From positions 1,907,030-1,971,029 of the forward strand of contig NZ_CP064788.1 of assembly GCF_017094525.1 (NCBI RefSeq): a stretch of 64,000 bases of DNA. Direction: 5' to 3'. The position numbers were made by a program, and so were the translations under genes. Below the pieces are notes generated by a model. That model saw nothing but the letters and a program-made list of their open reading frames with translations, had not been told where the DNA came from and searched no databases. This document shows, piece after piece, positions 35,666 through 43,028 of the stretch. The DNA is from Halapricum desulfuricans. GTDB lineage: Archaea > Halobacteriota > Halobacteria > Halobacteriales > Haloarculaceae. Position 1 is the first letter of the stretch. The number at the start of each line of letters is the position of its first letter.

Positions 35666-36086
35666 TACTGGCAACGCTTCCGACGACACAGACGAACAGC
35701 CAGCGCAACCACATTCGGAGGCGTCCGACGGCACTCTGGACCCGCCGACTGACGACGAGAGTGCCTCGACCGAGACGCCGTCCGAGAACGTCTTCGTCGA
35801 CGACGCCGCGGACGACGGGGGTGATGAATCGGTCGTGACTAGCGAGACGGGCGGAGACACGCAATCCCTGCAGGCGACCCTCGAGTTCGCCGCACTGGCC
35901 GGACTGGCGCTGTTCGCTGCCGTCACCGCGTACGGGTTCTACACGAACGCCAGCCGCGCGATTTCGGAGTTCGTCGCTGCGTCCTACGTGTCGCTGTTCC
36001 AGGCGGCGTTCAACCTCGCGCTGCTTTTGGTTACGCTGGCCGGCCTCTCGCTGCTGGCGCGTCGCCGGTTCGATTTCGCCGGGTAG
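35658..36086 (+). CDS. two-helix membrane protein with acidic N-terminal tail
   Basis: In this 142-residue protein, the first 70 residues are very acidic and disordered-looking (Asp, Glu, Ser, Thr). Two membrane helices follow (LEFAALAGLALFAAVTAYGF; LFQAAFNLALLLVTLAGLSLLA) and a basic end (RRRFDFAG). It overlaps the surface protein gene by 8 bases, so they are cotranscribed. No family is recognised. Confidence 0.75.
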   Translation: MTDTGNASDDTDEQPAQPHSEASDGTLDPPTDDESASTETPSENVFVDDAADDGGDESVVTSETGGDTQSLQATLEFAALAGLALFAAVTAYGFYTNASRAISEFVAASYVSLFQAAFNLALLLVTLAGLSLLARRRFDFAG

Positions 36087-36129
36087 CGACAAGACAACGT
36101 TTTTCCGAACCCCACGCGAAAATCGGAGC

Positions 36130-36612
36130 ATGACAGACGACGAGCAGTCAGATCAGTCCGACGCCGAGGAACAGGAAGACATCCCATCGCCCCGGAACAC
36201 GCCCCGGGCGTCCGACCCTGAAGAAGGCGAACACGGCGAAGACGACGCGGCCGACGAGGGCGGCGACGACGGGAAGTCCTTCCGCGAGCGCGTCGAGGAG
36301 ATCCGTCAGCAGCGCTCCGAGGAGCGCGAAGAAGGCGAGGGCGGAGAGATGAGCCGCGAAGAACGCATGGAAGAGATGATGGGCGGTGGCGGCCCCGGCG
36401 GCATGGGTGGCGGCAATCCCTTCGCGCAGATGATGGGCGGCATGATGGGCGGCGGCGGTCCCGGCGGCATGGCTGGCGGACCCGGCGGGCGCGGCCGTGA
36501 AGAAGAGGACAGCGACAACGAAGAGATGGTCCGCGAACTCCGCAAGCTCCGCGACGAGGTCCACGACCTTCGGCGGTCGGTCGACCGAATCGCCGACGCG
36601 CTCGAAGACTAG
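36130..36612 (+). CDS. low-complexity Gly/Met-rich acidic protein
   Basis: This 160-residue protein has an acidic N-terminal half, then a Gly-Met-rich core (runs of GGGGPGGMGGG and QMMGGMMGG, about 82-120) and a charged C-terminal coiled coil (EMVRELRKLRDEVHDLRRSVDRIADALED). It may associate through the coiled coil. No known domain is seen. It lies 43 bases after the membrane protein gene and is convergent with the PAN gene. Confidence 0.7.
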   Translation: MTDDEQSDQSDAEEQEDIPSPRNTPRASDPEEGEHGEDDAADEGGDDGKSFRERVEEIRQQRSEEREEGEGGEMSREERMEEMMGGGGPGGMGGGNPFAQMMGGMMGGGGPGGMAGGPGGRGREEEDSDNEEMVRELRKLRDEVHDLRRSVDRIADALED

Positions 36613-36810
36613 GAGCGGTTTTCCCACCTACTCGACTGCGACGTCAACGAGCCCTGATAGTGGTTGCTGTCCGTCTGTTCCACGCGATCAATCGTTACAG
36701 CAACGAGCTGTGACCGCTCAATTGAGAGCCCCGGAGGCGAACTCCGGGCCGCTTTGCACGACGACCCGTGCGCCCAGAAGTGACGCTGACCACCGACAGC
36801 GCAGAGACTG

Positions 36811-38025
36811 TTACTGGAACGTTCGGGAGATCTCTTCGTCGTCCTCGGCTTCCTGCTGGATCTTCTCCCAGGCGTCGTAGAAATCCTGTTCGACGATCTC
36901 GGAGCGGTCGTCGCGGATGGCGAACATTCCGGCCTCAGTGCAGATGGCCTTGATGTCCGCCCCGGAGGCCTCGGTAACCTCCTCCGCCAGCGACTCGAAG
37001 TCGACGCTCTCGGCGAGGTTCATGTCCCGGGTGTGGATGCGGAAGATCTGTTCGCGCCCCTCCTTGTCGGGCTTTGGCACCTCGATGAGGCGGTCGAAGC
37101 GGCCGGGCCGGAGGATCGCCCGGTCGAGCATGTCGAAGCGGTTGGTCGCGGCGATGATCCGGATCTCCCCGCGGTCCTCGAAACCGTCCATCTCGCTGAG
37201 CAGTTGCATCATCGTCCGCTGGACCTCCGCGTCGCCGGAGGTCTTCGACTCGGTGCGCTTGCTCGCGATCGCGTCAATCTCGTCGATGAAGATGACGGCG
37301 GGTTCGTGCTGGCGAGCCAGCTCGAACAGGTCCCGGACGAGCTTCGCGCCCTCGCCGATGAACTTGTGGACCAGTTCCGAGCCGGCCATCTTGATGAACG
37401 TGGCGTCGGTCTGGTTGGCGACGGCCTTGGCCATCATCGTCTTGCCCGTGCCCGGCGGGCCGTGCAGCAGGACGCCGCTGGGCGGGTCGATCCCGACCTC
37501 CTCGAACATGCCGGGACTCTTCAGGGGCATCTCGACGGTCTCGCGGACCTCCTCGATCTGCTCCTGAATGCCGCCGATGTCCTCGTAGCCGACGTCGGGG
37601 CTCTGGTCGACTTCCATCACGCGGGCGCGGACGTCGGTCTCGTCGTCGAGCGATTTGACGATCGACAGGGAATTGTTGACCGCGACCCGGGCGTCGGGTT
37701 CGAGGTCCTCGCGCATCTCCTCGGTGACCTCGGTCAGCGCTTCCTGGTTGTTGCCGTGCTGTTTGATGATGACCCCCTCGTCGGTGAGTTCCTGCACGGT
37801 GGCGATGAACAGCGGCGACTGCTTGAGCTTCTTGTTCTCGTGGGTGAGTCGCTCGAGTTTCTGCTGGTACTTGTTGTTCTCGGCGTTCGCGTCGAGTAAC
37901 TTGTCTCGCATCTCTTCGTTCTGTGACTCCAGCACTTCGAGACGCTCCTGCAGGGCCTCGATCTTTTCCTGCTGGGAGGCGTCCTCGTCGTACGGGAGAT
38001 TGACTTCATCGACGGTGTCCGTCAT
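36811..38025 (-). CDS. pan: proteasome-activating nucleotidase (PAN)
   Basis: This 404-residue AAA+ ATPase unfolds substrates for the 20S proteasome. It has an N-terminal coiled coil (about 16-70), an OB domain (about 75-140), Walker A GPPGTGKT (189-196), Walker B FIDEID (246-251), and RPGRFDR (306-312) with the arginine finger. I chose ATG 38025, matching known haloarchaeal starts; the frame runs nine codons further to 38052. The C-terminus ends in TFQ, not the canonical hydrophobic-Tyr-X gate-opening motif. Confidence 0.96.
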   Translation of the reverse strand: MTDTVDEVNLPYDEDASQQEKIEALQERLEVLESQNEEMRDKLLDANAENNKYQQKLERLTHENKKLKQSPLFIATVQELTDEGVIIKQHGNNQEALTEVTEEMREDLEPDARVAVNNSLSIVKSLDDETDVRARVMEVDQSPDVGYEDIGGIQEQIEEVRETVEMPLKSPGMFEEVGIDPPSGVLLHGPPGTGKTMMAKAVANQTDATFIKMAGSELVHKFIGEGAKLVRDLFELARQHEPAVIFIDEIDAIASKRTESKTSGDAEVQRTMMQLLSEMDGFEDRGEIRIIAATNRFDMLDRAILRPGRFDRLIEVPKPDKEGREQIFRIHTRDMNLAESVDFESLAEEVTEASGADIKAICTEAGMFAIRDDRSEIVEQDFYDAWEKIQQEAEDDEEISRTFQ

Positions 38026-38154
38026 TACCCCCTCGGTAGTGGATGTGTTCATAAGAGGTTTCGGGTGGTGTCAGATGTGTCTCCCACGGAAAGACGGTTT
38101 ATGTCGCTCGCGACGACCCGCCCGACGATAACACCGAATTGATTACCATAGAGC

Positions 38155-38175
38155 ATATTTTAGAAGAGAAAATAT
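38155..38175. promoter_or_regulatory. AT-rich inverted repeat before the winged-helix gene
   Basis: ATATTTT (38155-38161) and AAAATAT (38169-38175) are perfect 7-bp arms with a 7-base spacer, 32 bases upstream of the ATG at 38207. It coincides with the AT-rich promoter core and may be an autoregulatory operator. It also lies in the space upstream of pan, so both genes could be controlled. Confidence 0.5.
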
Positions 38176-38206
38176 TATTACTCTGTATCCACTCGTTCGG
38201 GGTACG

Positions 38207-38473
38207 ATGAGCACGACCGAGCCGATCGCTACGGATGCACCGACGGACCACGACCGAGAGGCACTGCGAGAGCTCCCCCCGAGCGCGAAGCTCGTCGCAA
38301 AAGCCCTAGAGTACAACGATCAGTTGACCCAGAGTCAACTCGCCGAGGAGACGCTGTTGCCCGGCCGGACGGTCCGGTACGCGCTGAACCGGCTGGAGGA
38401 GATCGGCGTCGTCGACGCTCGCTTCTCCTTTACCGACGCCCGCAAGCGCGTCTACTCGCTGCAGACCGAGTGA
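38207..38473 (+). CDS. MarR-like winged-helix regulator
   Basis: This 88-residue protein is almost entirely a winged helix (LPPSAKLVAKALEYNDQLTQSQLAEETLLPGRTVRYALNRLEEIGVVDARFSFTDARKRVYSLQ). It contains no sensor domain. It is divergent from pan and is preceded by a promoter palindrome. Small regulators of this type are common in haloarchaea. Confidence 0.88.
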   Translation: MSTTEPIATDAPTDHDREALRELPPSAKLVAKALEYNDQLTQSQLAEETLLPGRTVRYALNRLEEIGVVDARFSFTDARKRVYSLQTE

Positions 38474-38703
38474 CGCTCCACGAACCGAGGATGCTTCGTT
38501 GACCACACACTCGGTTAGCCAAGGAAAAGCCCACATTCTGACAGGAATGACGTGCAACATGCAGAGGCTGTATACAGCAGTTGGTCGTCGTTTGTTTCAT
38601 CTCATCATCGTCGGAATAGTAGTTTTGGTAGGTCTGCGTATCGAGTGTTGTCAGTCGCCACTCTGAGACAAGATTGATATCCATATACGCCATTTTGTTA
38701 GCT

Positions 38704-39042
38704 ATGATTCAAGTCAATACGGATGTGTCAGGGTCACGTCCACCAGAAAACCGATGGTGGATCCCGATCGGCATACTCGTTGCGCTCATTCCGATTATGA
38801 TAGTTCTTGGGCTGGTTGCTCCCCCAGACGCCTTCTACGCACTATTTATTGCGCCTGTTGCTTTGCTCGGCTTCGTTCTCACTTTTTTCTCACCCATCTT
38901 CATTCATCTCGATAAACAGTATGTTGAGTCAGTTTCGACGTGGAAACCATCTAGTTGGTACTATTATATAATATTCCCGCCAATTACGCTTCTATCAATC
39001 GTCTATGTCTACCAGCGCCACAAATATGTGGGCGTACCGTGA
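38704..39042 (+). CDS. small membrane protein of unknown function
   Basis: I chose ATG 38704 (112 residues); an in-frame ATG at 38674 is possible. Three hydrophobic segments are visible (WWIPIGILVALIPIMIVLGLV; FYALFIAPVALLGFVLTFFSPIFI; WYYYIIFPPITLLSIVYVYQ). The gene is clearly AT-richer than its neighbours and low in acidic residues, which suggests recent acquisition. No family is recognised. Confidence 0.6.
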   Translation: MIQVNTDVSGSRPPENRWWIPIGILVALIPIMIVLGLVAPPDAFYALFIAPVALLGFVLTFFSPIFIHLDKQYVESVSTWKPSSWYYYIIFPPITLLSIVYVYQRHKYVGVP

Positions 39043-39114
39043 GAGTCTACTGATGAGTCGATACTCTGTCTCTACCAATTCGTCGCCTCACCGGTTGCCG
39101 AACGATCAGTGACC

Positions 39115-39227
39115 GATACGCGCTGTGCATCTTGCACGCGAATCCTGACAAGACTTGGATAGGCAGAGCGTGCGAAGCTTTCTATGACAGGTTCCCTCTA
39201 GAGTTCGGTAGCAACTGGCTCCCGTGA
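39115..39227 (+). pseudogene. C-terminal remnant of a mobile-element gene
   Basis: In one frame the sequence reads CILHANPDKTWIGRACEAFYDRFP... and stops at 39227, with no start upstream. The 75 bases at 39115-39189 are about 85 percent identical to the complement of 61032-61106, where the same peptide pattern (CILHECLDKTWISRACGSFYD) appears, also degraded. A transposase is my best guess for the parent gene; I do not recognise which. Confidence 0.55.
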
Positions 39228-39633
39228 GGAACGGGACGCCTCTGGTGTCCACCCAAAAGGTGACCCATCATTCGTCTTTAACTAAGCCTGATGGTGATTA
39301 TTGAGTGAGGAATTATTACTGATACCAGATAAATGGATTTCAAGAGGTGAGACGCTGTTCATAGTGGAATTAGTCGATAAACGATGCTGCAAACCGGTAT
39401 TTCCCGCAATTTAGCGAGTGTACAGATGAGATCTGACCAAAAATCACGGCTGAGTAGTATTACTCTGAGTATTAGCTAAAGACGGATGGCTTCACGGAGT
39501 ATCCGCACGAAGGGTGGATAAGGACGAAGCCGCCGAAATGGAGGGGCGAGGTCATACCAGGTAAGTCACCTGGGGCCGGTTTTGCGGGTGATGACCACAT
39601 TCATATGGCGTCAGTGCCAAGTTTAGAGCAGAA
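39228..39633. other. gene-free AT-rich stretch with two hairpin-forming segments
   Basis: No convincing gene is seen. The segment 39488-39531 has nested complementary stems (GGCTTC/GAAGCC around TATCC/GGATA), and 39557-39573 has CCAGGT/ACCTGG with a 5-base loop. A structured RNA is possible but unproven. The low GC content and the neighbouring transposase-like remnant point to accumulated mobile DNA. Confidence 0.4.
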
Positions 39634-39744
39634 ATGGAGTTTGAAGAGTTCAAGCGAGTCCTCGAAGAGCAGACGGGAGACCGCTCCCAGCTCAGCAAGG
39701 ACTCGTATGAAATCGGGCGTAAGCTCGCTAACCTCCCTGATTAG
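39634..39744 (+). CDS. short ORF abutting the Fic/Doc-like gene
   Basis: This is a 36-residue product (MEFEEFKRVLEEQTGDRSQL...). The frame has good haloarchaeal composition and one possible helix-turn-helix-like end (SKDSYEIGRKLANLPD). Its stop codon ends exactly one base before the complementary stop of the convergent Fic/Doc-like gene. It may be a truncated remnant; confidence is low. Confidence 0.4.
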   Translation: MEFEEFKRVLEEQTGDRSQLSKDSYEIGRKLANLPD

Positions 39745-40626
39745 CTACTCTGCTCCTCGCAGCCGATCAACAAACGCACGTTTCCCATCGTCAGTTTCTC
39801 CCTGCAAGTGAGTAGCGTCGGCCTCATTCAGAGCGGTCTCAACGAACTCACAGGACCGGTCAAGATGACGATTTGTGTAGTAGCTCCGATGATCAGTTCG
39901 GTTTACATTAATCTCCGCGAGATCGATCTGGATACCCTCTTTCCGCTCAACGCGTTCATACCCGTACTGATGCGCCCACTTCAACAACGGAAGCTGATTC
40001 CGGAGCGTGAGGATACGTTTTGAGTCGTAAATGAACTCCCGCACCCACTGGTACCACCGGCCTTCTTCTCCGGTGTCCGGCATTGAGAAGCCCTCGTCGT
40101 AAGAAGTGAGATACCGGTCAAGCAGCCCAATTCCAGTCCGGTGATTCGTGTTTGGCATTGGATGAGCGAGAATGAAGTACGAGAGCAATTCCGCACCCAC
40201 ATCGGGTACCAACTGCCGCCACTCGACGCGGTTCAGCACGCCCGGGATCTTCTCCAGATCCATCTTCTTGTAAGTGGAAAAGTCCGCTCCTTGCTCCTCC
40301 TTCTCTGTGAGTATCCCGTCGAAAATATCGATGACGGCAAAGAGAATCTGCTTATCGCCTTCAGAAAACTCCGTATCAAACCACTCAATGACCTCTTCTT
40401 CGGTCTCAAACTCGGGGTACGCCGCATCGAATAACGTCCGCGTGTACAGGAGGTAGATCGTCTCACCGCCGACTGATTCGTCAGCAATGGCCATCTCAAT
40501 GTCAGACTGCTCCGACAGCTGAGTCGCCTTCTCAGACCGAACCTGCTTGTCGTCACTGATGAATCGGAGTGTGAACCGATTATCGGCTGGGTGGTGCAGC
40601 TGTAGCACCGGTGGTTCATCGGTCAT
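39745..40626 (-). CDS. Fic/Doc-motif protein of the recombinase operon
   Basis: In this 293-residue protein, residues 155-164 read HPMPNTNHRT, close to the Doc form of the Fic motif (H-P-F-x-D-A-N-K-R-T), although the Phe is Met and the Asp is Asn. A helix-rich surround fits the Fic fold. Fic/Doc proteins transfer AMP or phosphate to protein targets; with these changes activity is uncertain. The start overlaps the zinc-ribbon gene (ATGA). It is the third gene of an overlapping operon behind a tyrosine recombinase. Confidence 0.65.
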   Translation of the reverse strand: MTDEPPVLQLHHPADNRFTLRFISDDKQVRSEKATQLSEQSDIEMAIADESVGGETIYLLYTRTLFDAAYPEFETEEEVIEWFDTEFSEGDKQILFAVIDIFDGILTEKEEQGADFSTYKKMDLEKIPGVLNRVEWRQLVPDVGAELLSYFILAHPMPNTNHRTGIGLLDRYLTSYDEGFSMPDTGEEGRWYQWVREFIYDSKRILTLRNQLPLLKWAHQYGYERVERKEGIQIDLAEINVNRTDHRSYYTNRHLDRSCEFVETALNEADATHLQGETDDGKRAFVDRLRGAE

Positions 40627-41045
40627 ACGTGGTCAGCGAACCACTCGGGTGCGCCTGTGTATTCCGCCCAGCAATGTTTGTGACACGGCTCGCCACGCGG
40701 GTTTGGAATCACCTTATCGAGATCAACTTGCTTGCCGCACAAATCACATTCGGCACTGTGACCGTGCGTCCGCTGGTCAGTCGAGAGGTTCTTTGTCTCA
40801 ATGTACAGCTCGTGCAGCGCTCGGGGAGTCAGCCCGACTAGCACCTTTTCGTGGTCATCCTTGTTGCGCCGTTCGGGAGTGTATGTCAACACCCAGCCCT
40901 GACCCTTCTCTCCATCGCCGGCTGGCCCAAGTGAGATCGTTTGCGCGAGCTCGTCCGGGACGTAGTGCCACTCGTTGTCAGCGAACCGGGGGTAGTGACC
41001 CTTTGGACGTGGATTCTCGGAATCGACATCATCGTCTTCGCTCAT
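40623..41045 (-). CDS. zinc-ribbon protein of the recombinase operon
   Basis: This 140-residue protein has a C-terminal Cys set C100-x2-C103 and C121-x3-C125 (HSAECDLCG ... EPCHKHCWAEY), with nearby His, that should bind zinc. The N-terminal part contains WVLTYTPERR and LVGLTPRALHELYIET segments, with no known domain. It overlaps the recombinase stop and the Fic/Doc-like start by 4 bases each, so all three products are made together. It may be a recombination directionality or accessory factor; inferred. Confidence 0.7.
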   Translation of the reverse strand: MSEDDDVDSENPRPKGHYPRFADNEWHYVPDELAQTISLGPAGDGEKGQGWVLTYTPERRNKDDHEKVLVGLTPRALHELYIETKNLSTDQRTHGHSAECDLCGKQVDLDKVIPNPRGEPCHKHCWAEYTGAPEWFADHV

Positions 41046-41647
41046 ACGAGACCAGCCTCCTCGAAGGCCTCGTTCACGACTTCGGGCGTCGGCGCGTTCA
41101 GATACGGTTCGATGGCCTGGAAGGAGTCCCATCCACCAACCTGCATCACGACGCGGGGATTCACCTGCTTCTCGACAAGGAGGCGCTGCGCGAACCGCCG
41201 GCGGAGATCGTGGCTGGAGACGTACCGATAGTCGTCGTCACCGGTTGCTTCCGCCGCACGCTCGGCAGTCCGCTTTACGACATCTCGGACGCCGCGTTCG
41301 GACAGTTCCACGAGCGGCTGATGCCGGTCAACGTTCTCGGCGTTCGCGTACCGGTGAATATCGCTTTCTACGTCCCGGGGCAGGTATGCATTCCGTGGCT
41401 TCCCCCCGTTTCCGCTCGTGTCCTTGCCCTCGGGGACGCGGAGCCGGTAGTGTTCGCCGTCCTCCGTCCGCCGGACGTGCCGCGGTTCGATCTGAGGAAT
41501 CTCGAACGCACGCAGACCGACGTACCCGCCGAGCTGGATGATCAGGTCGTCACGGTGGGTAGCAGCGTGCCGTCGGAGCTCTTCGAGCTCCGTGTCTGTC
41601 ATCCAGACTTTGTACTCGTCGTCTTTTGCAGTCGCCTCCAATCTCAT
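41042..41647 (-). CDS. tyrosine recombinase/integrase, catalytic domain only
   Basis: This 201-residue protein has the catalytic set R46 (GYVGLRAFEI), H146-x2-R149 (SSHDLRRRFAQ), W173 in place of the second His, and Y182 (EPYLNAPTPE). It lacks the usual N-terminal SAM-like core-binding domain. The layout (short integrase followed by two small overlapping genes) recalls the int-orf2-orf3 module described for pleolipovirus SNJ2; that comparison is from memory. It starts with ATG at 41647. Confidence 0.9.
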   Translation of the reverse strand: MRLEATAKDDEYKVWMTDTELEELRRHAATHRDDLIIQLGGYVGLRAFEIPQIEPRHVRRTEDGEHYRLRVPEGKDTSGNGGKPRNAYLPRDVESDIHRYANAENVDRHQPLVELSERGVRDVVKRTAERAAEATGDDDYRYVSSHDLRRRFAQRLLVEKQVNPRVVMQVGGWDSFQAIEPYLNAPTPEVVNEAFEEAGLV

Positions 41648-41693
41648 GCATACTTGTTAGGAAAACTTTGCACTTAGTGCTACGGGAAACCTC

Positions 41694-41810
41694 GTGATCG
41701 AGTCCAAAACCCGCCATATTCCACGGTTCGTTTCCGACTTCTATGGCAAGTCAGCACTCGATAGATTGGAGCAGCTAAACGCTCAGTACCTTCCCAAGCG
41801 TAGAGTGTAG
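41694..41810 (+). pseudogene. short coding-like fragment upstream of the recombinase
   Basis: This is a 38-residue frame from GTG 41694 (VIESKTRHIPRFVSDFYGKS...), ending at a TAG at 41808-41810. Codon pattern and basic composition look like the C-terminus of a DNA-binding or mobile-element protein. It is divergent from the recombinase gene. I take it as a remnant; a true microprotein cannot be excluded. Confidence 0.35.
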
Positions 41811-41991
41811 AATGGTAGGATCAAAACACATAGCCATCGGATATTTTCAACACAGCGTACGAGATATAGAGGGTGTGTACAGCAGTCGTATCCGCGCGAG
41901 CGGAGCGAGTGCGGTTCCCGGCGCGAGGCCGAAGGCCGAGCAGTTCGCTTTTTCATTGAAGTTTTTGCGCCGATCGAACGCCGACGCTCTC

Positions 41992-42091
41992 ATAGGGATT
42001 AGCGTAGAAATCCATAGATTTCGCCCGGGAACGATGATCCGGTATCCCGATCGGAGTGACAGTTCCTCCGATCAGCTACGCTAATCCCTAT
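41992..42091. repeat. 100-bp nested palindromic element
   Basis: Perfect 16-bp terminal inverted repeats ATAGGGATTAGCGTAG (41992-42007) and its complement (42076-42091) enclose two smaller palindromes: GAAAT/ATTTC around CCATAG, and GATCGGAG/CTCCGATC. The last base of the element is the first base of the stop codon of the minus-strand gene at 42091. The layout is the same as at 11415, 42312 and 48474, but the sequence is different. Confidence 0.75.
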
Positions 42092-42309
42092 CAGTTGACG
42101 GATTTCGACAGCTCCGCCCCTGCTTTGAACTTCACGTCGTTCGATGCGTCGGCAGCCCCGACAAGGTGCAGTACCGGTGCATCGAGCGCCGTTATAACGG
42201 CCGATGGGCGGACATCGGCGTCGTCGTCACAGTCGCGAGTGTCGTGCCGTGCAAGTGATTCGTGGGACTGGACTCCCCAGCAGTAGAGGTCCCCGTCGTC
42301 CCTGGACAC
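42091..42309 (-). CDS. small haloarchaeal hypothetical protein
   Basis: I chose GTG at 42309 (72 residues: VSRDDGDLYCWGVQSHESLA...), because a start further upstream would run through the 42312-42392 palindrome. The product is acidic with one Trp-Cys pair and an alternating hydrophobic C-terminal half. Its stop overlaps the 100-bp palindrome, and its start lies 3 bases from the 81-bp palindrome. Family unknown. Confidence 0.5.
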   Translation of the reverse strand: MSRDDGDLYCWGVQSHESLARHDTRDCDDDADVRPSAVITALDAPVLHLVGAADASNDVKFKAGAELSKSVN

Positions 42310-42311
42310 TG

Positions 42312-42392
42312 ATACGGTCGGTTGTAACGATTTACCGGTGCGATCGCATAACGGATGCGATCGATCCGGAACAGACTTACAACCGACCGTAT
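42312..42392. repeat. 81-bp nested palindromic element, copy 1
   Basis: Perfect 16-bp terminal inverted repeats (ATACGGTCGGTTGTAA at 42312-42327; complement at 42377-42392) enclose an inner palindrome (CGATCGCA/TGCGATCG, 42341-42348 and 42356-42363, extendable with two mismatches). It is almost identical to 48474-48554: three substitutions in 81 bases. The right arm contains the TAA stop and last five codons of the minus-strand gene 42377-42886. Confidence 0.95.
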
Positions 42393-42886
42393 GAGTGGGC
42401 ACCCGCGGGCAAGTACTCGGCGTCCGGGTCGTACTGGCTCTGTAGCGTGATATTCGAGTATTTCGTCCGCCCGGGCTTTTTCCGAACGACTCTGTCGTCG
42501 GTTACCGTCTTCTTGAGGTCGATACCGCCGTCCTCAATGTCCGAGCGCGTGACGCCGACGACGAGGTTCGGGCCGTCGGCGACCAGCAGCGTCGCGCTGT
42601 TCTCGTAGAGCGCACCGTCGTCGATCTGCCAGCCGCCCACGAACAGCAGCTGGTCCTCGTGGCGGATCCGACGCACGAACAACAGCGCAGGCAGCGGGAG
42701 CGGACTGTCCGGCGGCGTCGCTGCCACGGGAACGACGAACGTCTCGGACACAGTCGCCTCCCCGATGGTGGTATCTTCGCCCCAGGAATCGTTATAGTCG
42801 AAGCAACAATCGTTCTCCCCACTCAGTTGGCCCGAGACGCGCTCTGCAAGAGCCGCGCCTTGTCTCTCACACGCCTCCAAAGACAT
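42377..42886 (-). CDS. haloarchaeal hypothetical protein whose stop lies in a palindromic element
   Basis: This is a 169-residue protein starting MSLEACERQGAALAERVSGQLSG. There are Cys at DCCFDYN and a beta-rich body (FVVPVAATPPDSPLPLPALLFVRRIRHEDQLLFVGGWQIDDGALYENSATLLV), and no recognised domain. The final residues (HSYGRL) and stop codon are supplied by the palindromic element, so the native C-terminus may have been replaced. It is divergent from mre11 (142 bases). Confidence 0.7.
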   Translation of the reverse strand: MSLEACERQGAALAERVSGQLSGENDCCFDYNDSWGEDTTIGEATVSETFVVPVAATPPDSPLPLPALLFVRRIRHEDQLLFVGGWQIDDGALYENSATLLVADGPNLVVGVTRSDIEDGGIDLKKTVTDDRVVRKKPGRTKYSNITLQSQYDPDAEYLPAGAHSYGRL

Positions 42887-43028
42887 ATATGATACTCGAT
42901 ATATGTACGGTTTGATCGGGGCCACAACTCCACGGTAAGGCCGTACTGCGCAACGTTCGAAGCCCGGAACTTTCACTTTCACCGCGGTCTCGGAACCCCT
43001 TTAGGACGGGACGGCCTACCCCCGCGCA

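Noticed and set aside
36613-36810. Possible small gene or RNA between 36130-36612 and pan
   Set aside because: About 200 bases without a good frame or strong structure; I see nothing to report.
39605-39811. 68-codon plus-strand ORF MASVPSLEQKW...
   Set aside because: Ser/Arg-rich and overlaps the 3' end of the Fic/Doc-like gene; the other frame (39634-39744) has better coding character.
41812-42084. 90-codon ORF MVGSKHIAIGYF...
   Set aside because: It runs through the 100-bp palindrome and has mixed composition; no supporting motif.
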